Assembly: GCF_954871325.1 (NCBI RefSeq) | Contig: NC_088776.1 | Coordinates: 20,832,052 to 20,896,051 of the forward strand | Length of the DNA stretch: 64,000 bases | Origin: Gordionus sp. m RMFG-2023 | Taxonomy: Eukaryota; Nematomorpha; Gordioida; Chordodea; Parachordodidae | Reading direction: 5' to 3' | In this document: in pieces, positions 50,601 through 62,945 of the stretch | Position numbering within the stretch: the first letter of the stretch is position 1 | How the letters are laid out: every line of letters starts with the position of its first letter | The notes under the pieces: model-generated | Seen by the model: the letters and a program-made list of their open reading frames with translations, nothing else | Database searches by the model: none | Told to the model about the DNA's origin: nothing | Made by a program: the position numbers and the translations under genes

Positions 50601-53600
50601 CCATTTTATCAGATCAGATCGTAAAATTTTATAATATGGACCGATAACCGATATTTTTAAAAAGATGAAATATCGCTCTGATCCGATCTAATAAAAAATA
50701 TTGGAACATCCCTTGTTCTAAGGGTTCTAGTTTAGGGTTCACAACCCTGGTTCAAACCTTTTTAGAGGTTTGAACCAAACCGATATTATTTTTTATGAAT
50801 CGAATCTGAACCGTTATTTTTATTAGAACCTAACCGATATTAGATTCGGTATGGATCACTTTTTTTAGATGATAAACACCATTGTTTATTTTATTTAAAA
50901 ATGTGTCTAAAATGTGGGTTAAATTTTGTACTAACATACAAAATCGATTTTAAAAAGGTGAGATAAATTATAACCTAGTAGTGTTGTTAAACGGCTCGAT
51001 TTGAGCCGATTTTTAAAAACGGCTAACTCAACATTATAGCCAGGAAAATATTGCCTAAGTATCGAGATCTTGCCAATAGATTTTCGATCCTATGTGCCAT
51101 CTATGAGCAAAATCTTTAAGCTTGCATAATATTTTTCTGAATAAAATATTGAGTTAGCCGTTTTTAAAAATCGGCTCAAATTGAGCCGTTTAACAACACT
51201 ATAACTTAGCATGAATGAATGGGTGGGTCATTACTTGACAAATCAACCACGATTCGGTCGACCCTCTTGGATTTATTAAAATTTGGTAAGTAAATAAAGG
51301 TTAATGTAGCTAAGAAAAAGGCAAAATTTTAGCCTTCTAATATTTAAATTTTTGGAGATATTTCAAAGTGGCAAAAATGATGTATTTTACCATTATCATT
51401 ATCTGCCTTCATTCAATTAAGGATATCTTAAAAAAACTACATAATGGTAAATAACAAATTTAATATCAAAATTACGTACAAAGATTATTCTTGTTTATAA
51501 ATTTTTTTTGATTTTTCCAATTTCCGGCCATTTTATTTAATAAAACTAAAAACAATTTTTTTGGAAATAATACGAACCTTCATTTTTATAAAAAATTTAG
51601 TAGACATTATTAAACTCTTCCTTTATATTTATAAAAAAATCAGTCTGGAACGTGACCACATTTAGAAAAGTGTATTAATTGTATAAAATTATATATTAAT
51701 CAGCTTTTAATAGTTTTTCTTAAACCATTTTTTATATAATTTAAAAGATTATTCATCTTATAAGTGAAAAGAACAATAAATGAGAGTTTCAATCAATTGT
51801 AGGAATTGCTTATTGATAAAAGATATTCAATTTATAATTTATTATAAAATTATTTGCCCATATAACATATATTTAATGAATATTAATAAAATATGTTTAA
51901 CCAAGTTTAGATTTCTTGAATATATGAATCAGAATCTTGTGCATTTCACATATGACGCCCTAAATATTAAAAAAAATTGATATAATATAAATTTAAAAAT
52001 CGAATATATAACTAACTTTTAAAAGATTCTAATTTTTTGGTAGCATATTTACTTTCTTGTGACAACTATGGCTAATAGCAGTTAACGGTGAAAGTAATGT
52101 TAAGATATGACATTTTGGCAAGTGCAAACTTTTATATAATTCTTCCTGCTTTTCATTTTTTAAAACAAAGGCTAACCACCAATTAGAATCATGAACACAC
52201 GTAATGTATCCTGATTTCCAAGATTATATTTCATTATATGATAAATATTCAAGTGTTTCTAATAAATCCGAATACATTCTACTTCTAAATAGACGTGGAG
52301 CTGTCGGAATCACTGTGTAAATTTTCTGTGTTCCAGGTATCGGTCTAGTTTTTGAAAATCTTTCTCTGAGTAATATCATAATTTTTTTGGGTCATATATT
52401 CAAAATATATGCTATTAATATTATCTTTAACGTCGTAAAATTCATGATGCTGTTATTTGCTCTGAGTAAGGTCTTTGTACACTTTCTAGCGGCTAATCTT
52501 TTAACAATGCCGCCAATCCCATCACAAGCATTTTTCCCGTGTGTTCTATAGATAAATATTATTCATTAATAAAATTTTTTAAATGGACCCATCAGAATAA
52601 TAATAAATTTTATTTGGCATATAAAATTTATTAATTAAAAAATTTACCAATGTTTTTTGGAAATAATGTACTGCTATTGTGTTATGTTGCAAAGATTGGT
52701 ATTATTACGTAATTTAGGCAGGAAATATTGGCAAAATTATCTTTATAATAAATAATAAAAGGATGAACAGTGAATTGAGCCCTATTTTAATGATAACTTT
52801 GTACTTCATCATGAAGTAAAAAGAATAATTTTGTAAAAAATCACATAAAATTAAATATTAGCCTTCAACTAAGTTCAATTTTATTTTGATATAATGATTG
52901 TTGCGTTGAAATAAAAGAATGGGGTAATAAAGATTCCATTTTTTCAAAAAAGGCATTGATAAATTCATCTACTGACTTGGTGATTGTTTCAAGAGTAATT
53001 CTATCTATAGATAGCCATTGTCTGTATGTTAAAAATTGATATCCTTAGAAAGAAATAATATTTCTATTTGTTTGTGTAAATGTTTTTACCCTGGACAATT
53101 TAACATCTGCCCATATAACAGTAGGTTGAGGTGTATTACAATATTAAGGGTAAAATATGTTTGCATGTTTTAAAGGGCAACATATCATCTTTGGTCAAAT
53201 TAGATAAATTTGTCTTATGATCATTAATTTAAAATTTTGGTGGTCATTTATTGTTATTTATAAGTAGGGCTATATGATATTAAGTAAAAATAGGCTTTAG
53301 AAATTTGATCAAATATTTTTATTGTTTTGGGTTATTTTATGATGATGATATTTATTTTGTACATAATTTCATAATAACAATAAATTATTATTTGTAATGT
53401 TTTAAAAATATCAAATTATTTTAAAAGAGTAGCAAAAAATTTGATATTATTTTTGGCGCCATATATGAAATACACAAGAATTTATATATTCAAGAACTCT
53501 AAACTTAGTTGAACATATTTTATTAATATTTATTATATATATGTTATATGGGCAAAAATAATTTTATAATAAATTATATATAATATTTCTATAATTGATG

Positions 53601-55709
53601 GAAACTCCAATTTATTGTTATTTTTACTTACAAGATAAATAATCTTTTAAATTATATCATATAGCAAAAAAAACTATTGAAAACTGATTAATATATGATT
53701 TTATAAAAAATATATACACTTTTCTAAATATTTTTATCAATTTTGAGAAAGCAGGTCATGTCTGACCGATTGGAAGAATTTAATAATGATAAAAAATGAA
53801 GGTCATATTAAAATTGTTTTTAGTTCTATTAAATAAAATGCCCAGAAATTGTAACAATCAAAAAAAATTCCATTAACTATAATCTTAGCATGTAATTTTG
53901 ATATTAAATTTGTTATTTACCATTATGTAGTTTTAAGATATACTTAATTGAATGAAGGCAGATAATGTTAAAATTGTCATTTTTACGACCTTGAACTCGA
54001 ATATCTCCAAAAATATAAATGTTACAAGGCTAAAATTTTGGCTATTTCTTAATTACAATAACCATTTTCTTGCCTACCAAATTTTAAAAAAATGAAAGGC
54101 GTCAGCTATTCCTTAATTACAATAACCATTTTTTTGCCTACCAAATTTTAAAAAAATCAAAAGGGGTCAACCAAAGATCTCACTTTTTTTGCTCATTTAT
54201 AAATTGTATATAATTAAAATATTGCTGATTTGGGTTTCAAGTCTCCCTAATTAACTTTTAAAATTTCTGGTCACTTAGAAACATTAGATCAATGTTTAAA
54301 ATTGTATAAGAATTAATAATAAAAACTTACAAAATTGCAGCCATATAAAAATGCCTGTATTATTCCAGCTATAAAATACGCACAATTTAAATTGCCTTTA
54401 TCTTTTGGGACAGATATATATTTGTTAACAAAACTTTCCTTTTCAATGATGTAATCTATTTTATAAAAGAACAATATTCAGTCTAATATTTTTTATATAA
54501 GGTTAAGTTTTTAAATGGTAAATTTTTGTGGATTTATAATGAAGGAATAAATATCCTCATAATTAAAAAGCTAATTAGAACAATGTTAATGATGCAAATA
54601 ATTTTTTTAAATAGAGTTTTCTAATGTTTAAGCATAAATTATATGAGATACATGTATTTTCATTATCATTTGCATGCTCCAATTTTTCAGCTTCTTTGTC
54701 AAATAATTGCTATTATAAAGTTAGATAAAGAGGTTTGTATAATTTTATAAATTACCTTCCATAAATTATTTTTGATATAAATCAATAAAGGTACCAACTT
54801 AATATCCCTTTTGTAATTTTTCTCTCTAATATACATGAGTTCTAAATATCTTTGACCAACTCTATAACCCATATCAGCCAATCTTTAAAAAAAAAAGATT
54901 AATATTTTAAATTATGTCAAATATTACAATATTAAAGATATATGTTTTGGTAGAACATACATGCTTTCACTTATTCATCAAACTGAAGAAATTATAGCAA
55001 ACTCTTTGAGGAAAACAGGGGTATGCCAATATATCAGTTAAGATTTAAGAAGTTTAAAATTTTGTAGATAAGCACAAGCACAATACTAGTTAAAGAAGGG
55101 ATTTGTAAAAGTTTTAATTATGTATAAGAATTAAATGGATATTTCACAAATAATATGAAGTTTTCAGCCTATAAAATATCTTAAGGTTGTTATTAATTTA
55201 AATAACACTAAGTTTAGTGCATAAAGAAAAGAAATGACATAAAAAAAGTAATTTGATTTTTTAATATAAAACTATCCTCTTTGCAAGACCTCATAGGTAG
55301 CATTTTAAAAAAAAATGATTTCAATGCAGAAAGGTGTATTTATAGATTCCCTATCACGAAAAAGCTTGAATATTAATTAGAAATGCATTTATTTATCAGC
55401 ATTTAAAAATATCCACACAAAAAATATATTTTATGAAAACATATTTTAAAGCACAGACATGATAATATAAATAATTTTATAATTAGAAACATATTTTTTT
55501 ATCACAATCAAATTTTTCTAATATAATAAGATTAAAATATTTTTTTTATCTGCTTAACATATTTAAAAATTCACCTATGAAGTCTTAGTAAGGACGATGT
55601 AATAATTATTCTAAATAAACTTTTGCTGCAACTCAATAACAGAATTTGAACGATTTTGACTATATTGCACCATTTCGGAAAATAATAAATAAAAGGTTGA
55701 TATGGCCAT
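44625..55709 (-). CDS. TRAPPC5: TRAPPC5 (TRAPP complex subunit 5, BET3-family), first exon missing
   Basis: Minus-strand exons in order: 55709-55621, 54882-54756, 54709-54652, 54455-54331 and 44720-44625. They join in phase to 164 codons, matching human TRAPPC5 (188 aa) from about residue 25 to the end. Key matches: LLFSEMVQYSQ, ELQQKLADMGYRVGQRYLEL, LFDKEAEKLEHANDNEN, YYIIEKESFVNKYISVPKDK, LNCAYFIAGI and the C-terminal VHWHKGVTFMIVFDENII with its own stop. TRAPPC5 (yeast Trs31) is a core subunit of the TRAPP tethering/Rab1-GEF complexes acting in ER-Golgi traffic. Acceptor sites precede each exon. The N-terminal exon (expected to end RGK-T-E) was not found upstream. The last intron is about 9.6 kb and packed with transposons. 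Confidence 0.92.
45089..45330 (+). repeat. Relic of a long-TIR element end
   Basis: GGTCATTCCACGTCAAATCGA resembles the start of the 46577-50525 element (GGGTAATTCCATACCAAATC on its complement). After an inserted GC-rich short repeat (about 45130-45240) the phrases TTTTAGCATTCTAGC and TTTTTGGAGATATTAAAAG match the terminal arms of both large elements downstream. Probably an old isolated terminal fragment. Confidence 0.45.
46185..46404. mobile_element. TAGTGTTG-family MITE, diverged
   Basis: Starts TAGTGTTGCAAAATCGTTTC and ends GAACGATTTTGCAATGG, an inverted pair, with GAGCCGATTTTTAAAA inside as in the copy at 50979. The outermost right bases are eroded and no target duplication is visible. 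It lies in the last TRAPPC5 intron just outside the large inverted-repeat element. Confidence 0.65.
47515..48961 (+). mobile_element. hAT transposon inside the long inverted-repeat element
   Basis: Begins TAGTGTTGTCGTGAACG and ends TTTACAGCACTA, with an exact 8-bp duplication atttcaga (47507-47514, 48962-48969). Subterminal arrays contain the perfect palindrome GAACGCGTTC, twice at the left (47596, 47618) and three times at the right (48866, 48897, 48924). The plus strand carries a decayed BED-hAT transposase: an N-terminal segment near 47840-48020, an IIHPASKLQWP block at about 48300-48330 and the C-terminal dimerisation region (NTAIPSSAPVERF) at about 48555-48600. Multiple stops; inactive. 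Confidence 0.88.
50162..50382. mobile_element. TAGTGTTG-family MITE in the right arm of the long-IR element
   Basis: Starts TAGTGTTATTAAACGGCTC and ends TTAACAACATTA. Flanks cttttgtc and cttttgac match at 7 of 8 positions. The insert is absent from the left arm of the host element at the equivalent place, so it came after the palindrome formed. Confidence 0.82.
50979..51201. mobile_element. TAGTGTTG-family MITE, best-preserved copy
   Basis: A 223-bp element, TAGTGTTGTTAAACGGCTCG to GAGCCGTTTAACAACACTA, near-perfect ends and foldback interior (AAAAACGGCTAACTCAA against TTGAGTTAGCCGTTTTTAA). Target duplication taacctag/taacttag (7/8). Its termini equal those of the 23119-26423 hAT for about 14 bases. 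Confidence 0.88.
51256..54172 (-). mobile_element. Long inverted-repeat transposon with relic of an uncharacterised transposase-like ORF
   Basis: Arms of about 0.5 kb: 51256-51760 and 53630-54172, starting GGTCGACCC and ending GGGGTCAACC. The right arm holds a tandem duplication (TTGCCTACCAAATTTTAAAA twice, near 54075 and 54135). The minus strand from about 53130 down to 52020 carries a decayed protein: RQWLSIDRITLETITKSVDE, QNYSFYF, HPFIIYYKDN, HGKNACDGIGGIVKRLAARK, KTRPIPGT, CVHDSNWWLAFV and a stop. I recognise this order from large uncharacterised invertebrate proteins that look transposase-like, but I cannot name the superfamily. Several stops and frame changes; dead. Inserted in the last TRAPPC5 intron. 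Confidence 0.75.
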
Positions 55710-58700
55710 CTACATAATATATTAAATGATATAAATATGTGCTATGATACATCAGATCTAAGTTTAGTTATTGGTTTATCTAATATGGTTATTTTTGAAC
55801 TATACTTATATGCCATCCCGAAAATAAAGGAAATTTTTTAAAAAAAAATACTTGACACCTGTAAATTTAACATGTCACACATGAAAGAAAAAGTTAAGTT
55901 TATAATGGGTAAAATATACTCCGAAAAAAGGTGGGACATAATATCTTGGACACATATATAACTTGTTTTATTGTTGAAAGTGATGATCAAATACTTCTCC
56001 ATTTTTTAAAACGATAAAAAATAGCACACTACTTTTTTAAAACGGGCGACATGGCAGTATCGCGATACTTTTTTATGAGTAGCTAAGCAATACATTATCA
56101 GTTATTTAAACATGGAAATTAAAATATAATAATCAAAATAACTATTTTATAATCAAGTTTAAATTTAAATTAATTGAATTCAGTGACGAAGGTCCATAGA
56201 AGCAAGAGAAGCATTTCTTCCCTTGTAAATATCTAAATATTCTTAAATAAAATATGCTAAGTTTAAATAATAGTGTTCTTACTACGTTAAAAGAATTAAT
56301 ATTATTTTTATTACATTATTTTACCACCTACAAATTATTTTTATTATTTTAAAAAAATTATTTTTTTACTACGTTGAAAAACGAACTATGAACACATGCG
56401 GAAAGGACAATCTAAGCCCTAGCTGGTGGGGGGGGGGGTAGGGTAAGGGGTAAATGAATTAACGAAGGAGGTGAAGATGGGAACAGCTCATCGATATTGT
56501 GGAAGCCAAAAGCACCTCAAATAATTGCAGCAATATTTGTAGTATTCACGTGACATCCATGATATGGAACTCTGGATGAACGACATAGAAAACTAAATAG
56601 GATCCAACGATCATGGAGAAGAATTTAAAAGCTAGGAATACAGAAAAACTGAACAGCTAAAAGACGAAATCGACCCTCGCACTGTCAAAATCAAACTTTC
56701 TACGGTACCCGTCTCAGTTCAAGGCTTGTTAGATGCCATTTCTTCTCAAGAATATGTGATTTGCTCTATGTCTTCCCCTTTCCGGGAGGGTCAATGGATA
56801 GAGGACCTATACAAATGGTTAACTGAATCCATTGCAAGCAAACATAAAACCAAGCTGAAAGAGGAATGGCATTTGACCCTTTTAAAGAGCCCATGAGCAA
56901 TCAGATGGACGACAATGTCATGATGAAGCATACTCTTTTGGTTAGGATTTGAAAAAGATAAGGATACGTTAGAATAGATTACGACTAAACAAGCAAGTTA
57001 AAAATATAAATAAAAACGATATCCTCTAAATTATATATTCATTTAAAAGAACGAAGGGAAAACACCAAAAAACAAAAACAAGTGGAAAAACCGGAGATTG
57101 ACAGAGTTAGGTGGTCAAAGTACGAATTAAACCTTAATATTTGGGTATTATGTGAAGTTTAAAAATGAGGATATGTTGAGAAGTCAGCAATCAGATTCAT
57201 CACCTAAGGTGGATGATATTTGTATTTTGATATATATATTGTGTTAATACTTCATAATTTCGAAAATTAAGTAAATTGATGTAAATTCTTTGGATTTTAG
57301 TTTTTTTAAAAAATTCTTTTTAATACTAGATGATTGATTTGATTTTATATTTATTTTAAACGTCTCAATCAATATACACTGTAAATTAATATATATGTTA
57401 GCGTCATTATATTTTTTCCGTCTATGTGTATTTTCTAAACTTAAAATTATTGAACTCGTTTTTTAAATTTTAAAAATCTGATTTCAAGGGAAACATGTTC
57501 CAGTATTTTTAAAATACCTTTCTCATTAATTGGAGATTTGCCGCCTAATCTTTAAATCATTTAATTTACATAAAAAATCTATAAAAAACCTAATATAAAT
57601 TTTATTAAGTTCAAAGGTTTATTGCAAAATTGTCTGAAATTCATATGATAGGTGTTAAAATATGATGGAATACATTTCCGGTAAAATCAGATTTAATTTA
57701 AAAAACAGTCTCCACAAATGATTTAAATCTGAAACATTAACACATTGCCGGAGGAACACATTGAAGCTAACAAATATATAGAGAGAGCATAAATATAATC
57801 AAATAAAAGACAATTCTGTTCCTCTTCAAAATTTTAATTTATGATAAAAATATAAAATAAATTTCTAAAGTCTTATTACTATTGAAGCCATTTCTAAAGT
57901 CTAATTTGCATAGACCTTATAAAACTAAAATTTATATGTGTGCAACGTGAAAGGTCATTTCGCAATCACCTTTGACTCTGGAAATTAATCGAATATAGCT
58001 ATATCTCATTTTTTGGGGATCCGATACGGAAAGAGTTAGAGTTGGGGAAAATTCATCAATAAGGATATTATCAAAATTGAACACTTTTTCTTAATAGAAA
58101 TCGATAAATTTTTAAAAACTCATTAGATCTAACCGTAAAAGCGTTAGGAGAAATTGTAATTGAAATTATTTATGTGAGATGTTAAGAACTTTAAAATAAA
58201 TTGTCGGGCAGCTATAGGGATTCGAAAGCAATTATAGTTGGCTAAAAAATCTATGTTATAGTTTTAGGCGGAAAAGTAAAATTTATATTTAGGTAAACTA
58301 AATATAAAAGATGCAATGTATATAAAAGACTGATATTATTGAGTTAGATTAAAATATTTGAATGTAAATTATTGGCTAAAAGAATCAATATTGCGGCTTA
58401 ATAACGTAGAGATCTTTATCAAGTAAAATTGAAAGATAATAAAAGGTATATGATGAATTTGTAATGAAATATGAAAAAAATAATATATATAATGTATATA
58501 AAGATTTTTGTTTAATTAATGTTCCTTTGATGTTCAGAATAAATTTATAAAAAAATCTATAAAATCTGTTAAAAAAAATAAAGGTTAAAATAAAATTGAA
58601 TACATTGAAGTAAGTTATTTCAATTTTATAATGATTATATGTAAGTTTTTGGAAACAATTATAAAAATAAGTTGTTGTAGAAAATAAAAATTCAATTGGA

Positions 58701-60020
58701 CAATTGTAGCCGCTATTAAAAATTTGATTAAGCTTAATGGAATAAAAGTTGAACTTATTATGTATTTCCTTTATTGAGAGAATTTCGAATTGATATTTTA
58801 GAGTTTAATAGGAGTTTATTGATTTCCTTTTCTATATAATTATTTGTTTAAGATTGTTTGAAGGCTTTTAACTTTTTAACAATATGATCAATATAATGTA
58901 TGATTGTATACATGGATTGCCCTTACAGGCAAATAATTTTGAGCCTAACTTTCTATATCAGATAAGTGTTAAATTATGGTATATTGGTTTGATATTTAGT
59001 GTTTGCTGCTATTATGGGATTGAGATTGATAGATATATTTCAGGTTTGGTGAAACTTATCTATTCAGTAAATTCAATATTTTATAAAATAAATTTCGTGA
59101 ATATTATCAGTTGTTTGTGATTTAAATTTGAAGTGGCAAATTTTGTATAATAAAAAAAATTACATTAAAAATACTGAATTATGTAAATAATTTATAACTT
59201 GCAATGCAACTAATTACTTTTGAAATATTGTAAATAGTTACTTTAAATGTAACTAGTAATTGTATTTTTTTTAGGAATGACTAGAATTGTTAGCTCTTTT
59301 ACATAGTAACTTTTAAAACAACACTAGTAATGTTTCCCTCAAACAATTTATATCGAAAGAGGTAATTAGTTTATCAGAAAAAGTACAAGTGAGATCTTAT
59401 CATAATATTCATATATAAACATTTTGATTAATAATTTATGTTATAATAACTTATAAGCAACTAAATATTATCGATGCCTCGTATAATCTCTGGGGTAATT
59501 GAGAATGGGTCTTATTAGATTTTGTAATATAGTAGATTTAATCTTAAATTGTATCGCAATAATTAGTTAAATGCTCCCACCCCCCTCCAAATATGTAATT
59601 TCTGATTTTTTAAAAAATATTCTTTTTTTTACACATAAAATAAAAACATTTTTATTTTATTATTTTCGATAAATAAGAAATCAATAAAAAATAAAGTTTA
59701 AGGGAAAGGGAAAATGGTTATAAAATAATTTATAAAAAAAATGATTTTTTAAATAAAAAAAAACATTTTTTTAATTGCTTTTTTCTTTTAACCAATTGTC
59801 TTTATGACACTATGAATATTATTTTATTTATGCATTGATTTTTTTTCGTAAGTTTCTCCCGGTAAATAGGATAAATAGAATTTAAAATTTTCAAATCAAT
59901 AAATCTTTATATAAATTTTTAAAAGTAATCATTTTAAAAGACTATAAATTATTTAATAAAAGATTATGAATTTATTTAATTATTTATTAGATTTCATGTA
60001 AAAAAAATTATCATAAAACT
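55710..60020. other. Intergenic region between TRAPPC5 and the Rab-effector-like gene
   Basis: Should contain the missing first exon and promoter of TRAPPC5 and the upstream region of the gene at 60021. Apart from the spectrin-like relic, a G-tract at 56428-56438 and general AT-rich sequence, nothing could be assigned. A possible divergent promoter pair lies here but cannot be shown. Confidence 0.4.
56480..56896 (+). pseudogene. Possible spectrin-like gene relic
   Basis: An unusually GC-rich, codon-like island. In one frame WEQLIDIVEAK resembles helix A of a spectrin repeat, and in the next RDIHDMELWMNDIEN followed by IGSNDHGEEF resembles the typical spectrin continuation (..RD..D.E.W..E.E..L.S.D.G.DL). 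The final 56636-56896 is open for 86 residues (SVQGLLDAISSQEYVICSMS, then IEDLYKWLTES) and has no match I recognise. Stops and a frame change separate the pieces. It may be a retrocopy or degraded exon of a spectrin-repeat gene; exon of an unrelated live gene is also possible for the last part. Confidence 0.3.
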
Positions 60021-60343
60021 ATGCATCGTCAACACGATTTTAGTGTTCCAGACATAACTGGATTGGATCTTTCTCATTTGACCGAGGAAGAAAAAATAAA
60101 AATATTCGAAGTTATGGAACGGGCTCATGCAATGAAAGCTAAAATTTCATACGAAAATAATAACTACGAAAGTAACGTTGTCGACATATATAATAATAAT
60201 GGTTCACCAACTGATGCGAATATTTTTTTTAATGAATCTCATGAACATAAAAGTGATCATGAAGATTTTCGAAATGGAAAACTTCCCCATTCAAATTCTT
60301 CCTCGGAGGGTCAAGGTAATCCCAAATTCGACCGAAATGATTT
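60021..60343 (+). CDS. First exon of a RIM/Piccolo-like Rab-effector gene (partial)
   Basis: A 107-residue open exon beginning MHRQHDFSVPDITG and then LDLSHLTEEEKIKIFEVMER. The DLSHLTEEE...I..VM.R pattern is the signature of the N-terminal Rab-binding helix of presynaptic active-zone proteins (RIM: PDLSHLTEEER.II..VM.RQ), with rabphilin and Piccolo/Fife as close alternatives. The rest is Asn/Ser/His-rich and low complexity, as expected of the linker before the FYVE-like zinc finger. A strong donor (GATTT|GTAAGAG) ends it at 60343; an alternative donor AAG|GTAAT lies at 60316. No downstream exon was found in the window, whose following 3 kb is mostly a hAT, probably lying in the first intron. 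Confidence 0.6.
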
Positions 60344-60974
60344 GTAAGAGCTTATTCTTAAAGAATTATTTATTTTTTTAAAGAAAATATCAGTTAGAAA
60401 GTAATCAAGGGGGTAGAGGGTGGGAGTATTAACACTAACCCTACAAATTAATCTCAACCAAATATTGTTTGATGCAATTTTAAGCAATCTCTTTTTATTT
60501 ATCAAAATTTACTATAATTGGGAACAGTAGCGTACGCAGGAATTTGGTGTGGGGGGGGGGGGGGTAATTAAAATTTTTCAAAATAAAATTATTGTTATTT
60601 AAAAATATCGAGCATAAATTTATTAGGACTAATATCTATTTCTAATATACAAATTTAAATTAATATATGAATAATAAAAAATTAAATATATAAACCGATA
60701 TAAAAAAATAAATTTGATTTAAAAAATATTAAACAGATATAACCGGCGGCATATAAATACTTTAAATAAATCTGAATTATAAAATATTAAGTGGATATAA
60801 CCAGGATATGATGACTATAAAATAAATAATTTTTTTGAGCTTTTAAAATTTATATATAAAGTATAAAAAATCTAAATGTTGGAAATATGAATAATTAAAT
60901 TTTTTATGTAAAAGAAAAATATATAAGACATTAAAAAATGATAGCACAAAAAATATTATAGAAACATTATATTT

Positions 60975-61277
60975 TTATAATGTAAAATCCAATCTTCGTT
61001 GGGAGTGAGCTAATTTTTCAATTATCTCATCCGTGTTTGGCTTCAAATGCCTATGAATATTCAAAAGGGCCAGACCATTCAACCTACTTTCAGAAGTTAT
61101 ACTTCTTAGGTACGTTTTTAATCTTCTTAAAGAAGAGAATGTTCTCTCATTAGTTGCAGTACTAATGGAAAGAGTTGCTAATATATATAATAATTTCAAT
61201 ATATTGGGAAAATAATCTAAAAGATGTTTGAAATGATGCAAAGCATCCATAGCATTTTTTGGGACTATATCAACCAT
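60975..61277 (-). pseudogene. hAT transposase C-terminal fragment of copy C
   Basis: A 100-aa frame with ALHHFKHLLDYFPN, TLSISTATNERTFSSLRRLK and SRLNGLALLNIHR, the dimerisation domain of the same transposase as the 62352-62945 fragment. It ends with a natural-looking stop after a charged tail (HSQRRLDFTL), so the C-terminus of the protein is probably complete. Confidence 0.85.
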
Positions 61278-62351
61278 AGTTAATCTTATATACCATAGTT
61301 GGCATTCAGCTAATTAAGCATCATGAGATACATTAATGTCTTCATGATAAAAATCTTTCAAATATTTTATTTTTTTTCTATCACCATCTGAAAAAGGTTC
61401 AGAGGGTTTTTGCGGAAGTAATATCTGCAGATTGATAATTGCTTCTTGATGATTTAAAAACCATTCATTTACTTGGGTTATAAATGTATCCAAAAGAGGT
61501 ATAAAGACATTTATTTTATAATATTATTCTATTGACCCTATATTTATATTTGGACGATAAGTTTGCCTTACTGCAAGTCGAGGGAGACATATATTGAACT
61601 CGTATAGCTCTGCTTTTGATTCAACATTAACATATAAAATATGAAATTCCTCATCAGCATTAGCTCTAATTTCTTTGAGTTCTAATAAAATTGTCTCTGC
61701 TATTCTCATCATCTCAATCAAATCAATATCAGGTTTTTGAAAAGTATTACATAAAATAGTTGTATAATTAAATAATTTATTAATACATTCTAATGCGAAA
61801 AAAAATTTGGTATAAGTATTGAATCCAGTAACTTGCTTGCTTCTGAAGAAATATCTCTTTCAGACCATTGTGATATTTCTGTAAGAGCATTAAACTACCC
61901 TATAAAATATTAAAATAGAGTGTATTTTAAAGAGATCCAATCTCGATAAAAGCTGTTACTGCTTGATGTCGAAGACTCCATCTTGTTGGACAAGCTTTTT
62001 GCAATTTTTTTCTCCTTGTTGGGCAAGGAGTTTCAGATATAATTCTGTTCAAAATATTTTGACGCTTGGGGTATCTAAACATCTCATAGATGCTAGATAT
62101 TTTACCTGATATAAATATAAAAAATTTAATTTTAATAATTAAAAACCTAACCAATTTGATATCAGTGGTAAAGAACATGAATCCGATATTGCTAAGTTGA
62201 GTGAATGGGCAGCACAGTGGACATATATAGCTGTTGGGCATTTTTTTTTAATAAATGCCTGAAGCCCATTAAATTGTCCACTCATTGCACGTGCTCCATC
62301 ATACCCTTGCCCACGTATCATATTTATATTTAGCTATATTTTTGAAAATAA

Positions 62352-62945
62352 TTATATAATAAGATTAATTATTACTTTTAATTTTTTAAGATTCACAAAT
62401 ATTACATCAGCTAAAGCAGACCCAGTCATGCTTGAAACAGGAATAAATTGGAGAAACATTTCCTTGATAATGTTTTTATGAGTATCTACATATCGCGCAC
62501 ACAACGACATCTGCTCAATGCCAGCAATGTCCGTGGTCTCATCTGCCAAAATTGAGAAGCATGGGGCAGAATTGATTTCAACAATCAATTTTTCTAAAAT
62601 GATATTGTTGCAAATATCAATTATCTCATTTTGTATCCTAGGGCTGAGATAATTAGCATTTTTATTGGTACTAATGAAGCCCTCCATTAATACAGGATCT
62701 CCTAATGCTTTAAATTTTAAAAGTCCACGGAAATTACCTTCGTTATCATTATTATTTAAATTTAAGCTTCCTGAATCCTTGTGGCCACGAAGTGCTAGGC
62801 CTTGCAAGCCACAATATAAAATAGCCTCAATAGTTAGTTTTATCTTGCCTCTATTTTCTTTTGCAATTTTAACCCTATTTTTATCAATTATTGATGAAAT
62901 GGGAATCATATCCCCCTTTTGAATTGATTCTTTTGAGGAAATCAT
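62352..62945 (-). pseudogene. hAT transposase N-terminal/catalytic fragment
   Basis: The longest intact transposase frame in the window apart from host genes: 197 residues with CGLQGLALRGHKDSGSLN, NEGNFRGLL, LSPRIQNEIIDICN and CFSILADETTDIAGIEQMSL. The ADETTD aspartate is the first acidic residue of the hAT DDE triad, and the family is that of ZMYM1/P52-repressor-like domesticated transposases. The frame then runs into non-homologous residues and a stop before the next conserved block at 62321. Confidence 0.85.

Noticed and set aside
51780-51980. 66-aa plus-strand frame between the arms of the long-IR element
   Set aside because: No recognisable family; the internal ORF relic of this element is on the minus strand.
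62665-62922. 85-aa plus-strand frame
   Set aside because: Complement of the well-supported hAT transposase frame at 62352-62945.
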